From contig NZ_BMNC01000004.1 in the NCBI RefSeq assembly GCF_014646255.1, positions 1-64,000 on the forward strand: a stretch of 64,000 bases of DNA, in the 5' to 3' direction. A model generated the notes under the pieces. It made no database searches, had not been told where the DNA came from, and saw nothing but the letters and a program-made list of their open reading frames with translations. Positions 25,072-33,470 of this stretch are shown piece by piece. Source of the DNA: Lentzea pudingi. GTDB taxonomy: Bacteria > Actinomycetota > Actinomycetes > Mycobacteriales > Pseudonocardiaceae. The translations under genes were made by a program, and so were the position numbers. Each line of letters opens with the position of its first letter. The stretch's first letter is position 1.

Positions 25072-26081
25072 TGGAGGACGAGCTCAGTCCCTACGTCGCG
25101 CCCGCCGAGCGCGACCTCGAGACCAGCCTGCGTCCGGCCGACCTGCACGAGTTCGTCGGCCAGCAACGGGTCCGCGAACAGCTCGAACTGGTCCTGCACG
25201 GCGCCATGCGCCGGGGTGCGGCCCCGGACCACGTCCTGCTCAGCGGCCCTCCCGGCCTGGGCAAGACGTCCCTCGCGATGATCATCGCCAAGGAGCTCGG
25301 CGCCGCCATCCGCATCACCAGCGGTCCCGCGCTCGAGCGCGCGGGCGACCTCGCGTCGATGCTGTCCAACCTCGTCGAGGGCGACGTCCTGTTCATCGAC
25401 GAGATCCACCGCATGGCCCGGCCGGCGGAGGAGATGCTCTACCTCGCGATGGAGGACTTCCGCGTCGACGTGATGGTCGGCAAGGGCCCCGGGGCGACCA
25501 GCATCCCGCTCGACATCGCGCCGTTCACGCTGGTCGGAGCCACGACGAGGTCCGGCGCGCTCACCGGCCCGCTCCGGGACCGCTTCGGCTTCACCGGCCA
25601 CATGGAGTTCTACACAGCCCCCGAGCTCGACCTCATCGTGAAGCGCAGCGCCAAGATCCTCGGCGTCGACATCGCCGAGGACGCCGCCATCGAGATCGCC
25701 GGCCGGTCCAGGGGCACCCCCCGCATCGCGAACCGGCTGCTGCGCCGCGTCCGCGACTTCGCCGAGGTCAGGGCCGACGGCCGCGTCACGGAGGCCATCG
25801 CGAAACAGGCCCTCGTCGTCTACGACGTCGACGAACTGGGCCTCGACCGGCTCGACCGGGCGGTGCTGAACGCGCTGGTCAAGAGCTTCAACGGCGGGCC
25901 CGTCGGCGTCGCCACCCTCGCGGTCGCGGTCGGGGAGGAAACGACCACCGTGGAAGAGGTGTGCGAACCGTATTTGGTGCGGGCTGGCATGCTGGCCCGG
26001 ACACCTCGGGGCCGAGTGGCGACGCCGGCCGCGTGGTACCACCTGGGGCTGGAGCCGCCCGCCGGTGATCAACTGTGGTGA
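25071..26081 (+). CDS. ruvB: Holliday junction DNA helicase RuvB
   Basis: 336 residues, AAA+ motor that drives branch migration. Walker [10 protein letters not shown] (59-67), Walker B with DEIH (110-113), sensor region VGATTRSG, the Arg-rich [19 protein letters not shown] and a winged-helix C-terminus ([13 protein letters not shown]). The ATG overlaps the ruvA TGA by one base; a GTG at 25068 is also in frame. Third gene of the operon. Confidence 0.97.
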   Translation: MEDELSPYVAPAERDLETSLRPADLHEFVGQQRVREQLELVLHGAMRRGAAPDHVLLSGPPGLGKTSLAMIIAKELGAAIRITSGPALERAGDLASMLSNLVEGDVLFIDEIHRMARPAEEMLYLAMEDFRVDVMVGKGPGATSIPLDIAPFTLVGATTRSGALTGPLRDRFGFTGHMEFYTAPELDLIVKRSAKILGVDIAEDAAIEIAGRSRGTPRIANRLLRRVRDFAEVRADGRVTEAIAKQALVVYDVDELGLDRLDRAVLNALVKSFNGGPVGVATLAVAVGEETTTVEEVCEPYLVRAGMLARTPRGRVATPAAWYHLGLEPPAGDQLW

Positions 26082-26153
26082 CCTGGCACAATCGGTGAAA
26101 GCACCTGGACATATCGGACGTGCGTCGAGGCATGTCCACCTGATCGGAGAATG

Positions 26154-26525
26154 ATGGGCAACCTTTCGTCTTTGATGTTCCCGTTGCTTCTGGTTCTGCT
26201 GGCGGTGCCGCTGTTCCTCAGCGCGCGCAAGCAGAAGCGGGCGATGGCCGAGCAGAAGAACCTGCAGGACTCGCTCGCCCCCGGCGACAAGGTGATGACG
26301 ACGTCGGGCCTGTACGGCACCGTTGCCGACGCGAGCCACGACACCACCATCGACATCGAGATCTCCGAGGGTGTCGTCACGCGCTGGCTGCGTGCCGCCA
26401 TCCGCGAGAAGGTCGCCGACACGGACGAGGCCGTCGTCGAGAAGTCCGACGACGTCGTCGAGGAAGAGGTGCCCGCGACCACCGCACAGGTCGCCGAGCC
26501 CCTGGACCACAGCGCCAAGAAGTAA
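26154..26525 (+). CDS. yajC: Preprotein translocase subunit YajC
   Basis: 123 residues. One N-terminal transmembrane helix (about 5-24), then KQKRAMAEQKNLQDSLAPGDKVMTTSGLYG (in two parts: KQKRAMAEQKNLQ and DSLAPGDKVMTTSGLYG), the family core, and an acidic low-complexity tail. YajC accompanies SecDF at the translocon. Two consecutive ATGs occur at 26151 and 26154; the second is better spaced from GGAG at 26146-26149. It is followed by a 129-bp gap with a strong hairpin before secD. Confidence 0.93.
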   Translation: MGNLSSLMFPLLLVLLAVPLFLSARKQKRAMAEQKNLQDSLAPGDKVMTTSGLYGTVADASHDTTIDIEISEGVVTRWLRAAIREKVADTDEAVVEKSDDVVEEEVPATTAQVAEPLDHSAKK

Positions 26526-26532
26526 CGAACTG

Positions 26533-26620
26533 GCGCGTGACACCTGGAGTTGGCAACTGTGAACACCGCCAACTCCAGGTAGTGACGCGCAGCTCACGCG
26601 GCGCGCGTTACGCTGCGCGC
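26533..26620 (+). promoter_or_regulatory. Strong RNA hairpins between yajC and secD (attenuator-like)
   Basis: A perfect 13-bp stem, ACCTGGAGTTGGC (26542-26554) with GCCAACTCCAGGT (26568-26580), is enclosed by GCGCGT/ACGCGC (26533-26538, 26585-26590). A second stem GCGCGC/GCGCGC (26601-26606, 26615-26620) follows. The ACGCGC strand could pair with either hairpin, so mutually exclusive structures are possible. No T-run is seen. It may terminate, attenuate or process the mRNA. Confidence 0.6.
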
Positions 26621-26654
26621 TCGGAAACCATCGCTACTAGGAGACGGACGGATC

Positions 26655-28439
26655 GTGGCACCTCCGGCCGGGCAAATTCGCCCTGCGAAGTATTTGGCGA
26701 GTTTTGTCCTCATCGTGGTCGCGCTCTACGCCCTGGTCTTTTTGACCGGGAACGGTTCGGCCAAACCCAAGCTCGGAATCGACCTGCAGGGTGGCACGCT
26801 CGTCACGCTGACCGCGCGTCAGGAGGACGGAGCCCAACCCAGCGAGGAGGCGCTCAACCGCGCACGTGACCTCATCGAGGTCCGCGTGAACGGTCTCGGC
26901 GTCTCCGGTGCCGAGGTCGTGCGAGACGGCAACAACCTGGTGATCACGGTCCCGGGCGCGGACAGCGAAGGCGCGAAGGGCCTCGGCCAGACCGCTCGCC
27001 TCGCGTTCCGCAAGGTCATAGGCCAGCCGGTCCCGGCGGGCGCCGCGCCGCAGACGGAGACGAGCACCTCGCCGTCCGGCTCCGCGAGCACGCCGCCGTC
27101 AGCCCCGGCGAGCCAGAGCGCCGGCACGCCGCCGCCCTCGAGCGGCGCCCCGCAGGGCCGCCCCGCGCCGAACCTGGCCGCGCAGCCGTCCAGCACGCCG
27201 CCGTCGAGCAGCACCGCGCCGTCCAGCACCGCGCCGAGCACGCCAGCCGCCCCCGCCAACGTCGACCCGAGGGTCGCGAAGGAGATCCAGGAGGCGAAGG
27301 CGCTCCGCCAGTCCACGGACCCGCAGGTCCTGCAGCAGGCCGCGATCATGCTGGACTGCACGAAGGCAGACCCGCTGCGCGGAAACGACGACCTGGACAA
27401 GCCTCTCGTCACGTGTGACGAGAAGGGCGAGTTCAAGTACACGCTGGCCCCGGTCAACCCTCCCAAGGAGGACACCCAGACCAAGGCCGACGACTACACG
27501 AACTACTCCCGCCTGACCGGCGAGGACATCAGCAACGCCGCCGCGAACAACAACCCGAACGGCACCGGCTACGTCGTCAACCTGGACTTCAAGTCCGAGG
27601 GCGGCACGAAGTGGGGCTCGTTCACCGCGGCCAACGTCCAGCAGGCCGTCGCGGTCGTGCTCGACGGCGAGGTCATGTCCGCGCCGACCATCCAGTCGGC
27701 CATCTCCGGTGGTTCCACCGAGATCAGCGGCAAGTTCACGCTCAAGGAAGCCCAGAACCTCGCGAACACGCTGAAGTACGGCGCGCTGCCGCTGTCCTTC
27801 GACGCGTCCGAGGCGCAGACGGTCTCCCCGACGCTCGGCCTGCAGTCGCTCAAGGCGGGTCTCATCGCCGGCGGCATCGGCCTCGCGCTGGTCTTCGTCT
27901 ACTGCATGTTCTACTACCGCCTGCTCGGCGTCCTGACGATCCTGTCGCTGGCCCTGTCGGCGGTCGTCATCTACGCCGTGCTGGTCCTGCTCGGCCGCGT
28001 CATCGGGTTCACGCTCGACCTCGCCGGCATCGCGGGCTTCATCGTCGCCATCGGTATCACGGCGGACTCGTTCATCGTCTTCTTCGAACGATTGAAGGAC
28101 GAGGTGCGTGAGGGCCGCACGTTCCGTTCGGCCGTGCCGCGCGCATGGGTCCGTTCGCGACGCACGATCCTCTCAGCCGACGCGGTCAGCTTCATCGCCG
28201 CCGCCGTGCTGTACGTCATCGCGGTCGGCCAGGTGAAGGGCTTCGCGTTCACCCTGGGCATGTCGACGGTCCTCGACCTCGTGGTCGTGTTCCTCGTGAC
28301 GCACCCGCTGGTCGCGATCGCGTCGAAGTCCAAGTTCCTGACCAACTCGAGCCTGTCGGGTCTGGGGGGTGCCGCCCGCGAGGGTGCCGCACACCGCGCG
28401 ACCACGACCGGCAAGACCACCGCCGTGAAGGAGGCCTGA
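26655..28439 (+). CDS. secD: Protein translocase subunit SecD
   Basis: 594 residues from GTG. TM1 (about 14-32), the D1 motif LGIDLQGGTLVTL, a Ser/Pro/Thr-rich insert (about residues 135-205) typical of actinobacterial SecD, the P1 head region, then TM2-6 with GLQSLKAGLIAGGIGLALV and AGIAGFIVAIGITADSFIVFFER. SecDF uses the proton gradient to pull exported proteins from the Sec channel. A single base separates its stop from secF. Confidence 0.96.
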   Translation: MAPPAGQIRPAKYLASFVLIVVALYALVFLTGNGSAKPKLGIDLQGGTLVTLTARQEDGAQPSEEALNRARDLIEVRVNGLGVSGAEVVRDGNNLVITVPGADSEGAKGLGQTARLAFRKVIGQPVPAGAAPQTETSTSPSGSASTPPSAPASQSAGTPPPSSGAPQGRPAPNLAAQPSSTPPSSSTAPSSTAPSTPAAPANVDPRVAKEIQEAKALRQSTDPQVLQQAAIMLDCTKADPLRGNDDLDKPLVTCDEKGEFKYTLAPVNPPKEDTQTKADDYTNYSRLTGEDISNAAANNNPNGTGYVVNLDFKSEGGTKWGSFTAANVQQAVAVVLDGEVMSAPTIQSAISGGSTEISGKFTLKEAQNLANTLKYGALPLSFDASEAQTVSPTLGLQSLKAGLIAGGIGLALVFVYCMFYYRLLGVLTILSLALSAVVIYAVLVLLGRVIGFTLDLAGIAGFIVAIGITADSFIVFFERLKDEVREGRTFRSAVPRAWVRSRRTILSADAVSFIAAAVLYVIAVGQVKGFAFTLGMSTVLDLVVVFLVTHPLVAIASKSKFLTNSSLSGLGGAAREGAAHRATTTGKTTAVKEA

Positions 28440-28440
28440 C

Positions 28441-29595
28441 GTGAGCAGCGTGTTCTCGCGCCTCTACGTGGGCAACGGCGCATTCGACATCGTCGGCAAG
28501 CGCGTCCGCTGGTACATCGTGTCGGCCATCATCCTGCTGGTCTGCATCGGCTCGATGGTGTTCAACGGCTTCAACTTCGGCATCGACTTCAAGGGCGGCA
28601 CCAAGGTCTCGATGCCGTCGGTGTCGGCCAGCGGCCAGCCCATCTCGACGTCCGCCGTCGAGGACGCCTACGCGAAGGCCCTGCCCGGCAAGAAGCCGAA
28701 CGCCGTGCAGTCCGTCGGTTCCGGTGCCAGCGCGTCGATCCAGCTCAAGTCGCCCGCGCTGAGCATCGCCGAGGTCGCGACCCTCAAGGCGGGGCTGGCG
28801 CAGGACACCCAGCCGCAGGGCGGTGCGGGAGCGATCTCCGACAGCGCCGTCTCCGCGTCCTGGGGCGGTGAGATCAGCGGCAAGGCCCTCTGGGCCCTGT
28901 TCTGGTTCTTCGTCGCGGTGACCATCTTCCTGGTGCTCTACTTCGAGTGGCAGATGGCCGTCGGCGCGCTCGTCGCCGTGTTCCACGACGTCATCATCAC
29001 CGCGGGCGTGTACTCGCTCATCGGCTTCGAGGTGACGCCGGCGACGGTGATCGGTCTGCTCACGATCCTCGGCTTCTCGCTGTACGACACGGTCGTCGTG
29101 TTCGACAAGGTCAAGGAGAACACCCGAGGCCTGCTGGGCCTGACCCGCCGCACGTACGCCGAGGCGGCGAACCTGGCGCTGAACCAGACCCTGATGCGCT
29201 CGATCAACACCTCGCTGATCGCGCTCCTCCCGGTCATCGGCCTGCTGGTCGTCGGCGTCGGCATCCTGGGCGTCGGCACGCTGCAGGACCTGGCGCTCGT
29301 GCAGCTCGTCGGCATGTTCATCGGCGCCCTGTCCTCGATCTTCCTCGCCACCCCGGTGCTGGTGGACCTGAAGATGCGCGACCCGAAGTACATCGCGCAG
29401 GCCAAGCGCGTGGCCGCCCGCCGCGCCAAGGCCACGGGCCCGCAGGTCGCCGCGGGCATCGAGTCGGTCGACGAGGACGCCCTCGCCGCCGACCTGCGCA
29501 AGGAAGAGGCGTACGCCGCCGCCGCGTCGGTGCCCCACCGCACCGCCAAGGCAGGCGACGCCCGCCGCCGTCCGACCGGGAAGCGCCAGCGTTGA
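28441..29595 (+). CDS. secF: Protein translocase subunit SecF
   Basis: 384 residues from GTG. TM1 (about 23-43), FNFGIDFKGGTKVSM (D1-like motif), a periplasmic loop, then TM2-6 with TVIGLLTILGFSLYDTVVVFDKVKEN and SINTSLIALLPVIGLL (each shown in part). The C-terminal cytoplasmic tail is basic. It partners SecD. Its last bases overlap the apt start (TTGA), so secF and apt are translationally coupled. Confidence 0.96.
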   Translation: MSSVFSRLYVGNGAFDIVGKRVRWYIVSAIILLVCIGSMVFNGFNFGIDFKGGTKVSMPSVSASGQPISTSAVEDAYAKALPGKKPNAVQSVGSGASASIQLKSPALSIAEVATLKAGLAQDTQPQGGAGAISDSAVSASWGGEISGKALWALFWFFVAVTIFLVLYFEWQMAVGALVAVFHDVIITAGVYSLIGFEVTPATVIGLLTILGFSLYDTVVVFDKVKENTRGLLGLTRRTYAEAANLALNQTLMRSINTSLIALLPVIGLLVVGVGILGVGTLQDLALVQLVGMFIGALSSIFLATPVLVDLKMRDPKYIAQAKRVAARRAKATGPQVAAGIESVDEDALAADLRKEEAYAAAASVPHRTAKAGDARRRPTGKRQR

Positions 29596-30110
29596 AATTG
29601 GATCGTGCTCTGGGACTGATGCGTGAAGTCCCGGACTTCCCCAAGCCAGGGGTCGTCTTCCGGGACTTCACGCCGGTTCTCACCGACCCCGACGCCCTGC
29701 GCGCCGTGGTCGACGCCCTCCAGGACAAGATCGACGACAGCACCCAGGTGATCGCCGCCATCGAGTCGCGCGGCTTCCTCCTGGGTGCTGCCCTGGGTTA
29801 CGGCTGGCGCTACGGCGTCGTGCCGTTGCGCAAGCCGGGCAAGCTCCCGGTCGTCGCCGACTCGGTCTCCTACGACCTGGAGTACGGCTCCGCGTCCCTG
29901 GAGCTCCCCGCCGGCGCCATCCAGCCCGGCCAGCGCGTGGTCGTCGTGGACGACGTGCTCGCCACCGGAGGCACCGCGGAGGCCGCCTGCACGCTCGTGG
30001 AGCGCGCCGGCGGCATCGTGACGGGTGTGTCGGTGGTGCTGGAGATCGCGGCCCTGGGCGGCCGCTCCCGGCTCGCGGGCCGCGAGGTCAGCGCACTTCT
30101 CGCTGTCTAG
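29592..30110 (+). CDS. apt: Adenine phosphoribosyltransferase
   Basis: 172 residues. Converts adenine and PRPP to AMP. It shows LGLMREVPDFPKPGVVFRDF at the start (residues 8-27), the PRPP-binding motif VVVVDDVLATGGTAE (116-130) and IESRGFLLGAALG. The TTG at 29592 is inferred as the start: it forms the overlap TTGA with secF and restores the family N-terminal helix, which the ATG at 29619 would remove. The yajC-secDF-apt-rel order is conserved in actinobacteria, but here other genes separate apt from rel. Confidence 0.93.
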   Translation: MKLDRALGLMREVPDFPKPGVVFRDFTPVLTDPDALRAVVDALQDKIDDSTQVIAAIESRGFLLGAALGYGWRYGVVPLRKPGKLPVVADSVSYDLEYGSASLELPAGAIQPGQRVVVVDDVLATGGTAEAACTLVERAGGIVTGVSVVLEIAALGGRSRLAGREVSALLAV

Positions 30111-30388
30111 CCCGTCACCGGAACGACGAACCTGGAGGCGATCACGACGGTGATCGCCCACAGGAAGTAGAAGATCGGCAGCCCCAGCAGGATCAGGCGC
30201 CAGGCCTTCATCTCACCGTGCCCGACCCGCATCAGCGCGGCGGCGGCCCCCAGCCACGGCACCACCCCGAGCGTCGCCGCCCTTGCACCTTCGTCGGAGC
30301 CACCGGTGACGAGGTTGAGCAGGACGATCGCGGCGTACCAGATGCCCGCGAACGCCAGGCAGTGCCAGATCGGCCGGTGTGAGTGCAT
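30107..30388 (-). CDS. Small integral membrane protein
   Basis: 93 residues, with hydrophobic segments at about 8-25, 38-52 and 64-86, consistent with three transmembrane helices. No family is recognised. It is convergent with apt; the two stop codons share the sequence CTAG. It is followed upstream by a second small membrane protein on the same strand, possibly one transcription unit. Confidence 0.65.
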   Translation of the reverse strand: MHSHRPIWHCLAFAGIWYAAIVLLNLVTGGSDEGARAATLGVVPWLGAAAALMRVGHGEMKAWRLILLGLPIFYFLWAITVVIASRFVVPVTG

Positions 30389-30444
30389 GGGTCCAGCTTG
30401 TCAGCCGGGCGCCGTCATCCTGAACTGGCGGGCATTCCCGCACG

Positions 30445-30720
30445 TCAGGCGATCGGCGGTGGTGCCACGATCGCCGCGCCGATGCTGACGAACACCAGTG
30501 TCACCAGCGACGCCGGCGCCGTGACCACCGCGATCTCCCACAGCTTCGGGGCCTTCGCGCGGCGCAGCAACAGCCAGCTCAGCGTCGTCGCGACCACCCA
30601 GCCGACCGTGGAGCCGATGATCGACCGCGGATCGATGTAGCTGGGGTCGTCGAGGGCGAGGTACGCCATCGTGCCGAGCCACACGAACGTCATCGCGGCG
30701 CACCAGACCAGAGTCCTCAC
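30445..30720 (-). CDS. Small membrane protein
   Basis: About 91 residues from a GTG at 30720, with hydrophobic segments near residues 3-22, 34-53 and 63-88. No known domain. Longer in-frame starts exist (to 30852) but would run through a strong hairpin and a T-rich tract, so the short form is preferred. It and the gene at 30107 may form a pair of unknown function. Confidence 0.55.
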   Translation of the reverse strand: MRTLVWCAAMTFVWLGTMAYLALDDPSYIDPRSIIGSTVGWVVATTLSWLLLRRAKAPKLWEIAVVTAPASLVTLVFVSIGAAIVAPPPIA

Positions 30721-31022
30721 GTGGCTGAGTCTGTCAGGTGTGCGCGTGTCACCCGCAAAGGCACGGCTTCGCCGAACCGGCACATGCCCTCCTTCGTCGG
30801 GCGTGTGCCGGAACGCATTTCTTTGGTCATTTTGCGTACGTGGTTGCGGCACGTGGTTTTTGTGCGTTTTTCGCGTTTGTTGCGTGCGTGGTTGCTAGTG
30901 GTTGCGGTGCCACGAGAGAGATGATGCGTAACGGAGCCTATGGCGGCTTGTCCAGCTGGTTCACCCGAACGTGGCTGGCCTGACGTGCTTTTTCGCTGTG
31001 ATCTTGCGGTAGTGTCGAACGC
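30721..31022. other. 302-bp AT-richer intergenic region
   Basis: No convincing gene is seen. It holds a strong hairpin at 30777-30811, then a T-rich tract of lower GC than its surroundings (about 30815-30905) with repeated GTGGTTGC elements at 30840, 30888 and 30898. Near the right end TAGTGT (31010-31015) could be a -10 element placing the transcript start at or near the ATG at 31023 (leaderless). Confidence 0.5.
30777..30811. repeat. Strong hairpin upstream of DUF222/HNH gene
   Basis: CCGGCACATGCCC (30777-30789) pairs with GGGCGTGTGCCGG (30799-30811) over 13 positions with one G-T wobble and a 9-nt loop. On the plus strand it is followed by a T-rich tract; on the minus strand it would lie in the leader of the small membrane gene. 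Terminator, leader structure or boundary element. Confidence 0.6.
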
Positions 31023-31030
31023 ATGAGCGA
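31015..31030 (+). promoter_or_regulatory. Degenerate LexA-like box over the DUF222/HNH start
   Basis: TCGAAC-GCAT-GAGCGA matches 10 of 12 LexA consensus positions and overlaps the ATG at 31023. Related M. tuberculosis 13E12 genes are SOS-controlled, which makes it plausible, but two mismatches in one arm leave it weak. Confidence 0.3.
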
Positions 31031-32237
31031 ACGAGACTTCCGCCTTCTGGCCACCGACGAGCTGCTTGCCGCAGTCGTCGGTGACGTGGCGGAAATTCGC
31101 GTTCTTGAGAATGTGGTGATGCTGAAAATCGCCGAGTTGGATCGGCGTGGTGCCGCAGGTGAGCTGGGTTATCGGAATATGGCTCACGTGTTGCGTCATG
31201 CCGTGCGGTGGGACCTGAAGACCGCGCGCCAGTGGGTCGCCCGCGCCGAGGCGGTGACGGGGGAGATCACGCCGTCCGGCTCGGTGCTGGAGCCGGAGTT
31301 GCCGCTCACCGCCGCCGCGGCGGCGGAGGGCGCGCTCTCCGGTGAGCACGTCTCGGCGGTGGCCGAGGTGATGAAAGAGCTGCCGCCCGCGGCGGAGCAG
31401 TCCGTCGTGGAGTACGCCAAGGCCCACGAGCCCAGCGCGGTTCGTTCCTTCGGCAAGGAGCTGGCGTACCTGGCCTACCAGCAGGACGAGGAGCCGCGCG
31501 AGCCCGCCGAGGCGCTGCGCCCGGTCAACCGCCTGCGCATGGAGTGGAAGGGCGACCAGCTCGAGATCTCGGCTCGGCTCGGCAAGGTCGCCGGCGCGCA
31601 GTTCGAGGCGCTGATCGACCCGCTCGCCAAGCCCCGCCCCACCACCCCGGAGGAAGGTCCGGACGCCCGCACCCGCGCCGAGCGCGAAGGCGATGCGTTC
31701 GCCGACCTGATCGAGCTCGTGCTGCGCTCCGACCGCCTGCCGGAACACGGCGGCGAGCCGGTCGCGCTCACGCTGACGATGTCCTACGAGGGCCTGGTCG
31801 AGCAGGCGGGCCTGGCCAGGCTCGACACCCGTGTCCCCGTCCCGGCCTCGCTGGTCCGCCGCCTCGCCTGCAACGCGGGCGTGATCCCGGTGGTCCTCGG
31901 CGGCCGCTCCGAACCGATGGACATAGGCCGCAAGACCAGGACGTTCCCCGCGTCCCTCCGCCGCGTGCTCGTGGCGAGAGACCAGGGCTGCACCTTCCCG
32001 GGCTGCGACCGCCCGCCGAAGCACTGCGACGCCCACCACCTCAGATTCTGGTCGGAGGGCGGCGAGACCTCAGTGAACAACGCCGCGCTGCTCTGCCGTC
32101 ACCACCACACCCTGATCCACCACAGCGACTGGGAGGTAAAGCTCCACAATGGAGTCCCGACGTTCATCCCGCCCGCCTGGCTCGACCCGGCCAGGACACC
32201 CAGGGTCAACACCGCCGTCCACCACCAGGTCGCCTAG
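31023..32237 (+). CDS. DUF222 / HNH endonuclease (13E12 repeat family)
   Basis: 404 residues. A DUF222 domain covers about residues 10-300, with LGYRNMAHVLRHAVRWDLKTARQWV typical (shown as LGYRNMAHVL and RHAVRWDLKTARQWV). The C-terminal HNH nuclease domain has RDQGCTFPGCDRPPKHCDAHH and LLCRHHHTLIHH, with paired CxxC-like metal ligands and the catalytic HH. This family is repeated in actinobacterial genomes, including the M. tuberculosis REP13E12 elements, which serve as prophage insertion sites. Its biological role is unsettled. The sequence is intact. Confidence 0.92.
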   Translation: MSERDFRLLATDELLAAVVGDVAEIRVLENVVMLKIAELDRRGAAGELGYRNMAHVLRHAVRWDLKTARQWVARAEAVTGEITPSGSVLEPELPLTAAAAAEGALSGEHVSAVAEVMKELPPAAEQSVVEYAKAHEPSAVRSFGKELAYLAYQQDEEPREPAEALRPVNRLRMEWKGDQLEISARLGKVAGAQFEALIDPLAKPRPTTPEEGPDARTRAEREGDAFADLIELVLRSDRLPEHGGEPVALTLTMSYEGLVEQAGLARLDTRVPVPASLVRRLACNAGVIPVVLGGRSEPMDIGRKTRTFPASLRRVLVARDQGCTFPGCDRPPKHCDAHHLRFWSEGGETSVNNAALLCRHHHTLIHHSDWEVKLHNGVPTFIPPAWLDPARTPRVNTAVHHQVA

Positions 32238-32312
32238 CCCGCAGCAAGGCGCGCGACCTGCGCTTCGAGCACCCGTTTTCACCCTGATGAGCTGGTTCGT
32301 GGAGGAGGGCCA

Positions 32313-33185
32313 ATGTCTACCGTCGGACGAATGACTGCGATCACCTCCACCGCCTACAGCCGCGACCTGGGCGACGAACTGCGCCGCCTCCGCGAGAAGT
32401 TCACCAGGCTCACCGGCCATGCCTTCGCGGAACAACTCGGCTGGGACCCGAGCAAGGTCTCCAACATCGAGAAGGGCAAAGCGCGTGCGAGCGAGATCGA
32501 CCTCATCCAGTACCTGATGACCTGCGGCCGCGACACCGTCCACTTCGAAGCCTTCCGAGACCGCTACCGCTACGCCTTCGACCCGTACGTCCTCATCGTC
32601 TCGGACAACCTGCGCACGCTCGCCATGGCGGAGGCTCAAGCCGAGAAGATCACGAGCTTCGACGGGCTGACCATGCCCGGCCTGGCGCAGACCCCGGAGT
32701 ACGCCCGAGCTCTGCTGACCGAGGGAGGCAACGAAGCGCCGGAGAACATCGAGAAGTTTGTTCAACTGCGCATCGATCGACAGGCGATTCTGAGGCGTCC
32801 GAATCGGCCGGAATGCACCTTTTTCGTGCACGAGCTCGCGCTCCGGATGCGTGTGGGCAACGCGCAGATCATGGAGGAGCAGTATCTGCGCCTGCTCTTC
32901 GAGACTCACAGCTTGCGGATCGTGCCCATGACTGCGGGCGTCGCCATCGCCATGCGGTCCGCGCGGAGGCTGTTCAGCTTTGAGAAGATGCTGCCGGTCG
33001 CCTACAGCGAAAACGACGTGGCGCAGCTGTTCGCACACGACGGCAAAGCCATTGCGAGCAGCCGGGAGTTCTTCAAGTGGTTGGATGCGCTGGCACTTGA
33101 TGAGGGACAATCGCGTCGCATGCTGACGGACTACGTCAGCGGACTGCGGGAGGACCTTCATGACGCTCGACCGGAGCTGGCGTAA
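32313..33185 (+). CDS. Scr1-type HTH regulator (XRE + DUF5753)
   Basis: 290 residues. An XRE HTH (about residues 20-60: RRLREKFTRLTGHAFAEQLG, SKVSNIEKGKARAS) is followed by the DUF5753/Scr1 region including PGLAQTPEYARALL and LRIDRQAILRR. This architecture is abundant in developmental actinobacteria. It overlaps the DUF397 gene by 26 nt, the standard partner arrangement, often thought to act as an antitoxin-like or signalling pair. Confidence 0.92.
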   Translation: MSTVGRMTAITSTAYSRDLGDELRRLREKFTRLTGHAFAEQLGWDPSKVSNIEKGKARASEIDLIQYLMTCGRDTVHFEAFRDRYRYAFDPYVLIVSDNLRTLAMAEAQAEKITSFDGLTMPGLAQTPEYARALLTEGGNEAPENIEKFVQLRIDRQAILRRPNRPECTFFVHELALRMRVGNAQIMEEQYLRLLFETHSLRIVPMTAGVAIAMRSARRLFSFEKMLPVAYSENDVAQLFAHDGKAIASSREFFKWLDALALDEGQSRRMLTDYVSGLREDLHDARPELA

Positions 33186-33348
33186 GAGCACGTACAGCGG
33201 CAACACGGACAGCGGCACTTGTGTTGAGGTGTCGCTCGCCGCCGACGCTCTCGTGCGTGATTCGAAGGCCGCCCGGGGTGCCGTTCTGGCCTTCTCGGTC
33301 GCCGCCTGGCGGGCGTTCGTGGAGAGTCCTGCTTGTTCCGCTCGCTGA
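33160..33348 (+). CDS. DUF397 family small protein
   Basis: 62 residues. The DUF397 signature is clear: RSWRKSTYSGNTDSGTCVEV, then VRDSKAARGAVLAFSVAAWRAFV. Such proteins pair with Scr1/XRE regulators (whiJ- or abaA-like loci of Streptomyces). The start lies within the regulator gene, so translation is probably coupled. Confidence 0.92.
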   Translation: MTLDRSWRKSTYSGNTDSGTCVEVSLAADALVRDSKAARGAVLAFSVAAWRAFVESPACSAR

Positions 33349-33470
33349 TCGGCTCAACGGAAGTTTGCGCGGCGTTCACCGTGTGAGCTGTGCCGCTCAG
33401 CGCGCCATCGGAAGTTTCGTCAGCGTAAACGCGTTATCCTCGGTACTCGCGAGACCCGAGGAGCGTGGGG

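Noticed and set aside
30738..30983. Plus-strand 81-codon frame in the AT-richer region
   Set aside because: No ribosome site or homology, Cys/Phe-rich composition, overlaps the hairpin and repeats.
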